Shown here piece after piece: positions 23,704 through 33,724 of a stretch of 64,000 bases of DNA. The DNA comes from Saccopteryx bilineata. Lineage: Eukaryota > Chordata > Mammalia > Chiroptera > Emballonuridae. Numbering within the stretch: the stretch's first letter is position 1; every line of letters starts with the position of its first letter. The stretch lies in assembly GCF_036850765.1 (NCBI RefSeq), contig NC_089490.1, positions 129,670,522-129,734,521 on the forward strand, in the 5' to 3' direction. The translations under genes and the position numbers were made by a program. The notes beneath the pieces were generated by a model. That model was not told where the DNA came from. It was given only the letters and a program-made list of their open reading frames with translations, and did not search any database.

Positions 23704-24840
23704 TGAAATCAATGGCATTTTTATAAATTAACAATAAATTGTCTGAAAGAGAAATTAAGAAAACAATCCTCTTCACTATTGCAACAAAAAAATTAAGTAC
23801 CTAGGAGTAAATTTAACCAAGGAGGATAAAGACCTGTAGTCAGAAAAGTATAAAACATTGATAAAAGAAATCAAGGAAGATACAAACAAGTGGAAGCATA
23901 TACCATGTTCATGGATAAGAAGAATAAACATCATTAAAATGTCTATATTACCCAAAGCAGCCTATAAATTCAATGCAATTCCAACTAAAATACCAATGCC
24001 ATACTTTAAATATATAGAACAAATATTCCAAAAATTTGTATGGAACCAAAAAAGAATCCAAATAGCCTGGGAAATCTTGAAAATGAAGACTAAAGTGAAA
24101 GGTATCACACTTCCTGACAGCAAGTTATCCTACAAGGCCATTGTACTCAAAACCAATTGGTACTGGCATAAGAACAAGCATACAGATCAATGGAACAGAA
24201 CAGAACCCAGAAATAAACCCATGCCTTTGTGGTCAATTTATATTTGACAAAGGAGGTAAGAGCATATAATAAATAAAGATAGTCTCTTTAACAAATGATG
24301 TTGGGAAAATTGAACAGGTACATGCAAAAGAATGAAACTGGACCAACAACTTACACCATTCACAAAAATAAACTTTAAGTGGATAAAAGATTTAAATGTA
24401 AGTCGTGAAACCATAAACATCTTAGAAGAAAACATAGGCAGTAAACTCTCTGATATCTCTCGAAGCAAATATTTTTGCTGATTTATCTCCATGGCAAGAG
24501 AAATAAAGGACAGGTTGAACAAATGGGACTATATCAAACTAAAAAGCTTTTGCACAGCAAAAGACAACAGAAACAAAATAAAAAGACAACCCACACAATG
24601 GGAGAACATATTCGCCAATACATCTGATTAGTGAAATTATATATACATAACACAGAGATACAGGTAACAAGACAGCTAATCCCAGAGGGAAGGGAGGAGG
24701 GAGTTATGGGGAGGAGAGCAAAGGGGTATAAATAGGGACACCAGGGTGTGTTTGAGGATGTTATATTCAGTTGGACATTTGAATCCATGTAAACACAATA
24801 AATTAAAATTAATAGAAATTAAGAAAGAAAAAATCCTACA

Positions 24841-24994
24841 GGAGTTAGCCAACAAATGTGATACTCCAACTTAAAAAAGGAATTTCTAGATTCTCAAAAA
24901 GGGAATGAATGAAGAGAAACCAGAAGAATTCAGGAAAAGGGGCCTTCAATGTCTGTGATCCTGCGCTCAAGCCAGTGACCTCAAGGTTTCAAAC
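24841..24994 (+). pseudogene. ERV1 env 3' tail and polypurine tract
   Basis: Short resumption of ERV1 after the L1-B tail. A polypurine AGGAAAAGGGG lies at about 24931-24941, just before the 3' LTR, which is where the plus-strand primer of a retrovirus sits. No coding potential can be claimed. Confidence 0.55.
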
Positions 24995-25047
24995 TGAGGG
25001 AGGAAGGGCTCAAAGGGCTGACTGAAAAAGTTTGAAAAGTAACAAAC
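24995..25047 (+). repeat. 3' LTR of ERV1, left piece
   Basis: It matches the start of the 5' LTR (11178 onward) from TGAGGGAGGAAGGG to AAAAGTAACAAAC, where ERV2 begins. The other piece is at 27718-28059. Confidence 0.85.
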
Positions 25048-25408
25048 TGTAAGATCAGTGGATAATGGGGGATGGTCACGTGGGAAACTCAGACCCGCAA
25101 ACTTTGGCTAGGACCGCCCACAATCAAGCGCGCCAAAGGAGGCTTCACAGGAACTGTTTGGAAAAAAGCGACTGTCTACCAGCCAGTGGGATTTCACCAC
25201 GTCATGTTAGCTCCACTTCCCTAAAGGACCCCTTTAAATATCTCCCACGCGGTTTAATCCATGCAACTTCCCTAGCCTCCATCTTACCTCAGGGCCAGGG
25301 AACCTTGCCAGGTGGGATGCGCGCTCTGTACTCAATAAAGCCATTTACTATTCCACACTTTGTGGCTCCAGCCATTCCTTCCTTCTTGGTGGGGAAAAAT
25401 ACCTTACA
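25048..25408 (+). repeat. 5' LTR of ERV2
   Basis: Runs TGTAAG...CCTTACA, with AATAAA at 25334-25339. It matches 27355-27717 closely over its full length. Confidence 0.9.
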
Positions 25409-25411
25409 TTT

Positions 25412-25429
25412 TGGTGCCGAAACCTGGGA
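25412..25429 (+). promoter_or_regulatory. tRNA-Phe-like primer-binding site of ERV2
   Basis: TGGTGCCGAAACCTGGGA lies three bases after the LTR end. It complements the 3' end of mammalian tRNA-Phe, as I remember it, with one mismatch. This places ERV2 near the ERV-F-type class I group, distinct from ERV1. Confidence 0.75.
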
Positions 25430-26090
25430 GGAGTAGAAGTCCGCAAGGACTGCTCCTCTTCCTCATCCCCTCCGAGAAAGAACCAGGAGAAAGAACCAGG
25501 ATCTCCAACCTTCCACCCACTTTGACACACGGTGCGGTAAGTCCCCTGCCTCCAGCCTTCCTCTCAGTTCTTTCCTCCGAGACTCCCTGTCTGAAACCAT
25601 AGCTATGTCAGGGAACTCTTTTCCGTTCCAAGTGAGTGTGTGCTTGTGGAGACCTCCGGAGCATATCCACTTTACCTTTTATGTCCGTGGCCAGACCTTG
25701 AGTTTTTAGGATGCTAATGCTCAAATCTGACCACTCCAAGGACTGAGGGCAGCTGTGAGGGCACAGGAATCTCCCTCCCTAAATAAGAAGAAACTGTTCT
25801 TCTCCGCTGTGGCCAGGCCACAGAACCGACTCAATTAGCCTCCTGAAGGGACTTTCGGTTTTAACACCCTCACCAATTTAACTATTGCCAAAAAAGCTGG
25901 GAACTGATTGGAGATCTTTTACATACATGGCTTCTAATTATTCGTGCACCCATCCTTAATCTCTGTGCTGCCTGTTCCACTATGCAGGTCTTTTTCTGGC
26001 CAGAGGAACCTCACCTAAAACCTCCACTCCTGATCTTTCCTTCTCTGTGGACTCCCAACTCTCTTTCCCTCCTGCCTGACCTCTGGGGGC

Positions 26091-26091
<1 letters not shown>

Positions 26092-26133
<42 letters not shown>
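26092..26133. repeat. (CT)n microsatellite within ERV2
   Basis: About 20 CT dinucleotides with one CCCT interruption inside the ERV2 internal region, between primer site and gag zinc knuckles. Confidence 0.9.
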
Positions 26134-26137
<4 letters not shown>

Positions 26138-26576
26138 TCTCGGGACTTTTCTCTGGTCCCTCTGCGGACCTCTTTTGTGCTTGGGTCTCTTCCCTCTGAG
26201 AGCCCCCTCCCCTCCCTTTATTAAAAACCTGTTTCTTATTAACCACTACCATCTCTTTCTTCTCCCCTGCTGGCCAGGGGCCCCTCCCTTCACTGTGTTC
26301 TTAAGTCCTTCCTCTGTCAGGCCTTTCTCAGCCTAGCATTGGCTCTTACACTGGTTTTCAGGACGTCCAACCCCAATTTTCTTGCAGGAAGTTCTGGCCC
26401 TGTCCTGCCTTTGGCTCCAGTGTTTCCTGTAGGATCTGGGTGCCGGGCTCCACATGAGCCCTACTCCTCTTATTCCCAATCCCCTAAACCCCTATCCAGA
26501 ACCTGTGAACATGGCATTTAAAGTTTTTAATGGTCCCAACTAGTAAAAACAGGCCAAGGCTGTTCGCCAGGCCCGC

Positions 26577-27048
26577 ATGCAACAGAAGGTAACGCTCCAA
26601 ACTCAAACTCTTGTGGCAACCCTGAGGCCAGCAGAGCCACCAGCAGCTTGCTTTAAGTGTGGCAAGCAGGACCACTGGTCCCAGCAGGGCCCCTGCCAGT
26701 GGCTGCCCACTGAGCCCTGCCCTGACTGCAAGCAGCCCAGTCACTGGTGGAGTGATTGCCCCTTTGGGCAACAGGTTTTTCCTCAGCGCCTCTACGTGGA
26801 GGACAAGCCGCCCGAATGGGAAGGCCAATCCAGCCAGGTGGGCACATCGCTTGAACTCCTAGGACATGGCCTGGACTCAGAGAACCCAGGGTATGCTGCA
26901 ACTAGTGGGTAAGTCCATCTCATTTCTTGTGGACACGGGGGCTACCTTCTCTCTTTTGCCATCACACTCTGGACCTCTAGTTCCCTCACAGGTCTCGGTT
27001 ATGGGAATGGATGGGACCCCTTCCTTTCCCCTTTTATGCTACTCCTGA
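26577..27048 (+). pseudogene. ERV2 gag nucleocapsid and protease remnant
   Basis: The nucleocapsid part has two Cys/His clusters. The second (26718-26759) has the standard CX2CX4HX4C spacing, and the first (26649-26696) has C, C, H, then C after six residues. About 175 bases downstream, in a different frame, the protease active-site triplet appears as VDTGATFSLL at about 26929. Nothing recognisable of the reverse transcriptase follows, and the frame ends. No functional protein. Confidence 0.65.
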
Positions 27049-27354
27049 CATGCAGTTCTGCCTCAAGCTTGCTTCCTTACAGGACCACTGGCAGTCAGAA
27101 CCACTGGACTCCATCCATCTCCAGCTCACCAAAAGGCTGGACCCTGCAAATCCCCCTATTCTCCTCTTTTTTAAAAATCCTTACAGGACCGCATCCATGA
27201 AGTTTCTTTAGTCACAGCCAAACAGATGTTCCTCCTGACACCCCTCAAAGCCACCACCTTCCGATCTCCCCCTCCCCATGATGCCCCTATTCAGCAGGAA
27301 GTAGCCAGATGAATAAATGGCGCCCCTTTTACTATTTAACACAAAAGGTCAGAA

Positions 27355-27717
27355 TGTAAGGTCGGTGGATAATGGAGGATGGTCACGTGGGAAACTCAGA
27401 CCCGCGAACTTTGGCTAGGACCGCCCACAATTAAGTGCACCAAAGGAGGCTTCACAGGAACTGTTTGGAAAAAAGTGACTGTCTACCAGCCAGTGGGATT
27501 TCACCACATCATGTTAGTTCCACTTCCCTAAAGGGACCCCTTTAAATATCTCCCACACGGTTTAATCTGTGCAACTTCCCTGGCCTCCATCTTACCTCGG
27601 GGCCAGAGAACCTTGCCGGGTGGGATGCGCTGTACTCAATAAAGCCTTTTGTTATAACACACTTGGTGGCTCCGAGCCCTCTTCCTTTCTTCTCGGCGGG
27701 GAAAAATACCTTATACA
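27355..27717 (+). repeat. 3' LTR of ERV2
   Basis: Starts TGTAAGGTCGG and ends CCTTATACA, with AATAAA at 27638-27643. Its end carries an extra TA compared with the 5' LTR. Confidence 0.88.
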
Positions 27718-28059
27718 AACTACAGCTATAGCCCCATTATCAGCTCTGTGAAATCAGCTTGCAACACCAGCAAGGAAAATAGGATATGTGAATAGTCAAG
27801 GACGGACAGTCCAAACATCCCCTCCTAGAGACACAAAAGTAGTGTAGGTCTGCAGACAAATAAGTCAGGCACTTGTCACATGCCCCTTGCATGGACCCTG
27901 TAAAAGGTATATAAGATGTAAGAAATCTAACTTCAGGAAGCTCATGCTTTGGTGCTACTAGTCTCACGTGCTCCACTGGTTACTAATAAATTCCTCTTCC
28001 TCTATTTAGTTGTCTGGAAGTCTATTATCCTTCGTTTGAGTGTCACTTTTCCTGCTACA
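27718..28059 (+). repeat. 3' LTR of ERV1, right piece
   Basis: Continues the ERV1 LTR after the ERV2 insertion, matching 11230-11566 and ending TGCTACA. Base 28060 onward is outside the provirus. Confidence 0.85.
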
Positions 28060-28199
28060 CTTGTGGGCTCTGAGAGGTTTGTTTCTTTGTGGGACATGAT
28101 CTTTCAATTATGAGCACAAACATCTCAGAAGAGAGAGAAGAAATGTCTTTCACCCATCCTTCACCATTCTCTGACCCTGGCTCAGAGTGGAGTTTTCTA

Positions 28200-28395
28200 G
28201 AACCCGGGTTCCTAAAGTGTATTCCCCAGACCAGTAACATAAATATCACCTGCAACCTGTTTGAAATGCACATTTTCACATCCCAGCCACCCCAAAGGTA
28301 CTAGGTCAGGAACTTGTGGTAGAGATAGGGGTGGCACCCAATATACTCACAGGCCCTCCTGGTGATTCTGGTGCTCACAGCAATGTGTGAACAGG
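28200..28395 (+). mobile_element. MER5-like ancient hAT-Charlie fragment
   Basis: It resembles MER5 as I recall the family: an AAAGTGTATTCCCCAGACC start, a CATAAATATCACCTGCAACC middle, and a final CCTCCTGGTGATTCTGGTGC. The terminal inverted repeat at the left end is eroded. It is old (eutherian-wide) and non-coding. The following 700 bases to 29130 show nothing recognisable. Confidence 0.7.
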
Positions 28396-29129
28396 CAGGA
28401 TTGGGGATGTGGCAAGTCCACTGCTGTTCTGGGCTCCTAAGACTGGTCACTTCATTTACCTGTTATTGGCCCACGCTGGTCATCTGACCTAATTTAACAA
28501 GCTTTTTCTTGACTTGACATGAGGAGAGCAGTATAAGAGCTTCCAAGCTATCCCTAACCCTAATCCTTCTTTTCACTTAGGAAATCCCAAGGTTTTAAGG
28601 AGCTGTTCCAAGAATGGGATGAAGACCAAATTATATCTATAAATCACAATGTTACAAAAGCCAATCAACTTATTCCCCAGGCTGGTGTCATTTTAACTAC
28701 ACAGGCCAGGCACTGTGGTACATGGTCAGGTGGAAGCTCCTTGTAAGCAATGGTTTTGTTGTGTGCCCTGAATGGGGCTCTGGAGAGGACTTATAGCCTC
28801 ATTCATCCAAGTGTGGTCCAATGTCCAGTGGCACAGATGCGCAGGGGCCCAGGACCTATCCCAGAGCCGTTAAATCAAAATCTGACCATTAACTATGTCC
28901 CCACCTAATTTGTGGTGTGGACCAGGAGAAGAAACATTTATTTGATGTAAACCCTCAACTCTGGTTTCCAACACTATTCCTAATTTGTTTATGTGTCTGA
29001 GTCAACTACTGTGAGGAAGCCTTGGTTTTCTACCAACAGACTGAGATCTGCCCTGTCCAATCATAACTGCACAAATTGTACCCTCATTTACATAAAATGG
29101 ACTTAATTAGGATTCTAGGCAGGAATTTA

Positions 29130-29176
29130 TTTCCTTCCTTCCTTCCTTCCTTCCTTCCTTTCTTCCTTTCTTCCTT
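29130..29176. repeat. (TTCC)n microsatellite
   Basis: About ten CTTC/TTCC units, joined to the T-rich tail of the antisense SINE that follows. Confidence 0.9.
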
Positions 29177-29325
29177 TTGTTTTTTGAGAGAGAGAGAGAG
29201 AAGAAGGTAAGGAGAGGGAGACAGAAACATCAAGCCTGTATGTGCCCTGACCTGAGAATTGAACCTGCAACCTCTGCACTCTGGAACGATGCTCCAACCA
29301 ACCAATCTATCCCATCTGAGCTGGG
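29176..29325 (-). mobile_element. Short Ves-type SINE
   Basis: An antisense copy with a GAGAGAGAGA block, then ACATCAAGCCTGTATGTGCC and a degenerate tRNA-like head. The T-rich end runs into the microsatellite to its left. Confidence 0.8.
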
Positions 29326-29358
29326 AAGAATCTTTCAATATAAAAGGCGGCCTTCCCA

Positions 29359-29537
29359 CCCTGGCTCAGTGGCTCAGATGATTACAGCACTGTCACATTA
29401 CACCAAGTTTGTAGGTTTGATCTCCGGTCAGGGCACACACAAGAATCAACCAATAAATGCACAAATAAGTTATACAATAAATCAGTGTTTCTCTCTCCAC
29501 CCCACTTCCTCTATCTCTAAAATAATTTTTTTTTAAA
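29359..29537 (+). mobile_element. Short Ves-type SINE
   Basis: Starts CCTGGCTCAGTGGCTCAGAT, with box B-like GGTTTGATCTCCGGTC, then a CACACAAGAATCAACC block and a T-rich/A-rich end. It is diverged. Confidence 0.78.
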
Positions 29538-29832
29538 GTAGCCTTTGTGTCACAGAACACAATTTAGGTTGCTATCTGAATTGGTGTCTCCCAGAATGCA
29601 GCTCCTTCTATTCACGTAAATGCTTATTATTCTTAATTACAATCTAAAAATAATTTTGGTTTACAGTGGCAACTACAGCCTCAGAGACACGACTGAACTG
29701 AAGCCACCTAACACTCCAAATGCAATGTATAGAACTTTTGTGGAGCCTGAAGATAACCTACTGTTCAGAGGTACTTATGAGGCTATAGGGGAAATGTTAA
29801 TTTGTGTAAGTAGATGACACTTAAAAACTATT

Positions 29833-30014
29833 TTTAATTCTTTTTAAATATGTATTTATTTTTATTGATTTGAAAGAGAGAGAGAGAGATCAATTTGTTC
29901 TACTTATTTATGCATTTGTTGATGGATACTTGTATGTGTCACGGCCAGGGATTGAACTACAACTTTGGCATAGCAGAAGTACACTCTCACCAACGGAGCT
30001 CCTTGGTCAGGGTA
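29833..30014 (-). mobile_element. Short Ves-type SINE
   Basis: Antisense copy: an AT-rich tail (TATTTATTTTTATTGATTTG), an AGAGAGAGAGA block, then a tRNA-like end CCTTGGTCAGGG. It lies just before the reversed L1 fragment. Confidence 0.8.
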
Positions 30015-30235
30015 ACACTAAGAAATTATTGTTAACCTAGTCTGGTATGGCAAAGGCACTCTGCTTATTTTTCAAAGGCCTTATTTTTCAGATTTGCATT
30101 CCAAAAGGAGAAACAGCAATCTCTAGCTTCTACTACCTTCCTGATAATGTTCACACCCATTGATTTTCCCTATCCATGACCTAAAATGCCCAACTGCCAG
30201 CCCTAATGCAGAATAAATATGGTAAGAGCTGGGGA

Positions 30236-31277
30236 GTCTTCCTTCCTCTTGAATGATATGAAATAACTTGAGAAGGATAAGTGTTAGTTCCTCTTTGAAT
30301 ATTTGGTAAAATTCGCCTGTGAAGCCATCTGGTCCAGGACTTTTGTTTGGTGGGAGGTTTTTTGTAACTGTTTCAATTTCATTTGTTATAATTGGTCTGT
30401 TTAGGTTTTCTGATTCTTCCAGATTGAGTTTCAGAAGATTGTATGTTTCTAGGAATTTATCCGTTTCATCTACATTGTCCAAGTTTTGGCATATAGATCT
30501 TCATAGTATTTTCTTACAACCCTTTGTATTTCTGCGGTGTCAGTTATTACTTCTCCCCTTTCATTTCTAATTTTATTTACTTCAGTCCTCTCTCTTTTTT
30601 TCTTGAGGAACCTGGTTAAAGGTTCGTCAATCTTGTTTATGTTTTCAAAGAACCAGCTCTTGGTTTCATTGATCTTTTTATTGTTTCTTATTTTAGCCTC
30701 TATGTCATTTATTTCCACTCTGATCTTTATCATTTACTACCGTCTACTTCCTCTGGGCTTTATTTGTTCTTTTTTTAGTTTGTTTAGATGCAGGATTAAG
30801 TTGTTTATTTGATCTTTTCCTTGCTTCTTAAGGTCTACCTATAACGCTATGAACTTCCCTCTCAGGACTGCTTGTGCTGTGTCCCACAAATTTTTAGTTG
30901 TTTTTATGTTCATTTTTATTTTTTTCAAGGAAACTTTTTTATTTCTTCCTTGATCTCATTGTTAACCCATTTTTTATTTAATAACATGCTGTTTAGTTTC
31001 CAAGTGTTTGAATGTTTTTCAGTTTTTCTATTGTAGTTGATTTCTAGTTTCATGCCATTGTGCTCAGGGAAGATGCTTGATATGATTTCAATCTTTTTAA
31101 CTTTATTGAGACTTCTTTTATGTCCTAACATGTGGTCTATCCTAGAGAATGTACCATGAGCACTTGAAAAGAATGTATATTCTGCTGCTTTAGGGTGAAA
31201 GGTTCTGAAGATATAAATTAAATCTAGTTGATCTAGTGTGTCATCTAAGGCCACTGTTTCTTTGTTAATTTTCTGAA
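30236..31277 (-). mobile_element. Internal L1 ORF2 fragment (L1-C), same subfamily as L1-B
   Basis: On the minus strand it encodes ORF2 pieces nearly the same as those of L1-B at 21180-22671, including [16 protein letters not shown] and [15 protein letters not shown]. It is truncated at both ends and has no tail. It lacks the solo LTR seen in L1-B, so it shows the undisturbed sequence. Together with L1-B it forms a long inverted repeat about 8 kb apart. Confidence 0.88.
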
Positions 31278-31379
31278 CAAACTAAAAATAAATGACTTTC
31301 CTTAAACCTTTCAAAGGATTTTCAAAGCAAACTGCTATCCCAAATCTATAGACACAGCCATGACCTGCTAGCCAGGAAG

Positions 31380-33715
31380 GTGCTAGGGTCATAAGCTGGT
31401 GGGATCACTTAAATGATAATTTTGACAAATTTTTGGAGATTGAGTGTGGACTAGTGTGAGACTGAGAAACTCTTGAGGCCACAGTCTAAGGGGGCTCCTT
31501 CCACTTGTGAACTTGAACTCTAGGAGCTCTAAGAGATTCTTATGAACAACATCCAATATCTCCTCTTGGCTTTAGCAGCAGGAGTGGAAGAGCAAACACT
31601 GAAATATGCCCAGGGAATTCTACATAGCAGCCTACTCTCCAGGGGAAAGACCCTGCTGGAGTTTATCAAAGGGGGAGAAGGGATTCTCTCCCACTCCATC
31701 CCCCTCTAACTTTCCAATCATACCTAAGGGAGGGTTTTAAAGCTATAAACGATGGAAAATTTGAGGTCACAGGCCCACTAAAAGACTAACATTGAATTGA
31801 AAGCCTATAAAATGCTCTGCCTGTCCACATCTTTCCCCAAACCAGCCTGGCTCCAGTGTATTCACCATCACTTAGAGTTGAAAGAGCTTCAAGACACAAG
31901 CTCTCTGAGAAAGAATACATGGAGAATCCAAAGCAATAGAGGCCCTCAAAATGAGGAAACCAGTGGAGTATGAAGCAGCTGGTATCTATAAATTTAGAAA
32001 GCATTAAACAAAGCCCAACTTCAAAGCCTAAATCCCAGCCAGATTAATACAAATCCTCACACCAAAGGCTTATTTACCTCAGTTACTATTACTGGATAAA
32101 ACATTTCCCAGTTTCTAAAAAACAAAACAAAACAAAAACCAAAAAACAAGAAAAAAGGCCTAAAGAGACAAAACACATATCAAAACCAGACTCATATGTT
32201 GGAATTATCGGACATGGAATTTAAAATAACCATAATTAATATGTTGTGTTCTAATGCAAAAAGTAGACAATATGTAAAAACAGATGGAGAATGCAGCAGA
32301 AAGAGGGGAGCTGAAGAGCAAAAAGGAAGGTTACAAAATGGAGAGGGGCTCACAGTGGGTTTCACATGGCCAAGAAATGTGATCCTGTGGAGGCCACTAA
32401 ACACTTCCCAAGTTGAAATGCAAAATTAAATGAACTGACAAACACTCAGAACATCAAGCATTATGGGGCAGTTTCAAAAGATGTAATATACGTAATTGGA
32501 GTGCTGGAAAGAGACTGAGGCCAATGAAATATTTGAAGTAATAATGGCCAAGAACTATCCAAAACTGATGACAAAGAACAAATCATGAAGCCAAGAATTT
32601 GAGAGAACACCAAGCAGAATAAATGCCAGCAATAACAACTACACACAGGCATCCTGTCCAGATTCAGAAAACCAAAGAGAATGCCATTTTGAGCAAAGTC
32701 AGAAAAAATAAAATCCCACTTGTCTATAGAGAAATGAGAATAAGAATTAGCAGACTTCTTGTAAAAAAAAAAAAGCACAAAAACAAAAATAGAGTGAAGT
32801 AAAATATTTAAAGTATTAAAAGAAAATCAATTATTTAGAATTCTATATCAACAAAATTATTCTTCAAAAGTGAAGGATAAAAGAAGACTTTCTCCAATAA
32901 ATACATACTAGGGAGATTTATCACAGCAAACCTACCCTGCAAGAAATGTTTAATATTTTTTAAGGTTAGAAGAAAAATGATTAAAAACTAATTAAGAATA
33001 ATTAAAGGATCTATATAAAAATGGAGAAAACTGTGGAGAAATATGTTAAATTTAAAGTCTTTTATTTTTATAATTGATCTAAAAGTTAACCATTATTATA
33101 GTAATAATGGTACAATATATTTGATGATTAAGCACTGGAATAACTCTGTTATTCATGTTCTTACATTGTCCATAAAGGTTATTTGAATGTGGATTTAAAT
33201 TAGTTAAAAAGTTTATATTGAAAGTTCTATAGCAAGAACTAATTTTTAAAGAAAGTATAAGTGATATGCTAAAAGAGAAGGCAAAGTGGAATAACTTCAA
33301 ATGCTCAGTTTAAACCACAGAAGGCAGAAAAAAACATTCTGCCAATGAATAGAAAAGTTACAAACATGGTTGATATTAATTCAAATATATTGATAAGTTT
33401 TAAATGTGAATAAGTTTAGTATGCTAATTAAAAGACTAAATCTTTTGGATAAAAAATAACCCAAGGCCCAAATATATTTCTGTGAAGCCCCTTTAAATAT
33501 TAAGACTCTGATAAATTAAAAGCAAAGGGATAGGGAAAGATATAGGGTGATTAAATGAAAACAAGGGTAGTTATATTAAATTTAGACAAAGTAAGATTTA
33601 GAACACAAAAATTATATAAATTAAAAGGGGTACTACATAATGATAATGTGGTCAATTCTTCAAAAAGATAGTCTTAATTAAACGCATATACTTATTTTTA
33701 TATTGCTCATTTTAA
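31380..33715 (+). mobile_element. Ancient L1M/HAL1-like element fragment
   Basis: A heavily diverged A-rich element. It holds L1-type ORF1 vestiges (for example AAAACCAGACTCATATGTTGG and, later, CTTCAAAAGTGAAGGATAAA) and then weak matches to the start of ORF2 near 33400-33715. The 5' part from 31380 to about 32030 is less certain. It is far older than L1-B, with many stops in all frames. I assign it by resemblance to old mammalian L1 or half-L1 consensus sequences from memory. Confidence 0.6.
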
Positions 33716-33724
33716 TAAAGTCAA

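Larger units (their letters stand above)
20716..24640 (+). pseudogene. L1-B ORF2 remnant
   Basis: The ATG at 20716 begins an endonuclease-like N-terminus ([15 protein letters not shown]). Many stops and frameshifts follow. Recognisable pieces include [16 protein letters not shown] at about 21309-21356 and the reverse transcriptase core at 22818-23210 ([25 protein letters not shown]), with an FADD-type box near 23257. The thumb-like region is at 23858-24247. The Cys-rich C-terminus is missing owing to the deletion near 24632. It is interrupted twice by other elements. Confidence 0.88.
17146..24840 (+). mobile_element. Near full-length L1 (L1-B) inserted into ERV1
   Basis: It starts with the typical 5' end containing AGATGGCAACGGAGTAGG. 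It then has a 2.6-kb 5'UTR, a broken ORF1 and a broken ORF2, and ends in an A-rich tail. Imperfect target duplications flank it: AAAATTCCACAGGGA (17131) and AAAAATCCTACAGGAG (24829). About 24632 the ORF2 C-terminal part jumps to 3'UTR, so an internal deletion has removed several hundred bases. A solo LTR (21621-22063) and a SINE (23381-23703) later inserted inside it. Confidence 0.88.
25048..27717 (+). mobile_element. Second, internally deleted provirus (ERV2) nested in the ERV1 3' LTR
   Basis: Two similar LTRs of about 361-363 bp enclose only about 1.95 kb. A primer site, a gag-like part with zinc knuckles and a protease start are present, then a short 3' piece. Reverse transcriptase, most of integrase and most of env are absent. 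By eye the LTRs differ at about 5%. The short duplication CAAAC/AAAC at the two ends fits a 4-5-bp class I retroviral target duplication. Insertion into ERV1's 3' LTR dates it after ERV1. Confidence 0.88.
11134..28059 (+). mobile_element. Class I endogenous retrovirus (ERV1), interrupted by an L1 and by a second provirus
   Basis: The layout is 5' LTR (to 11566), a tRNA-Gly-like primer site, remnants of gag, protease, reverse transcriptase, RNase H, integrase and envelope (12195-17140), and then an L1 (about 17146-24840). After that come a short env tail with a polypurine tract near 24931-24943 and a 3' LTR split by ERV2. The pol and env features are gammaretrovirus-like. Every reading frame carries stops and frameshifts, so it is an inactive fossil. 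By eye the two LTRs differ at roughly 6% of positions, which suggests an old insertion. A matching host target duplication was not found. Confidence 0.85.
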
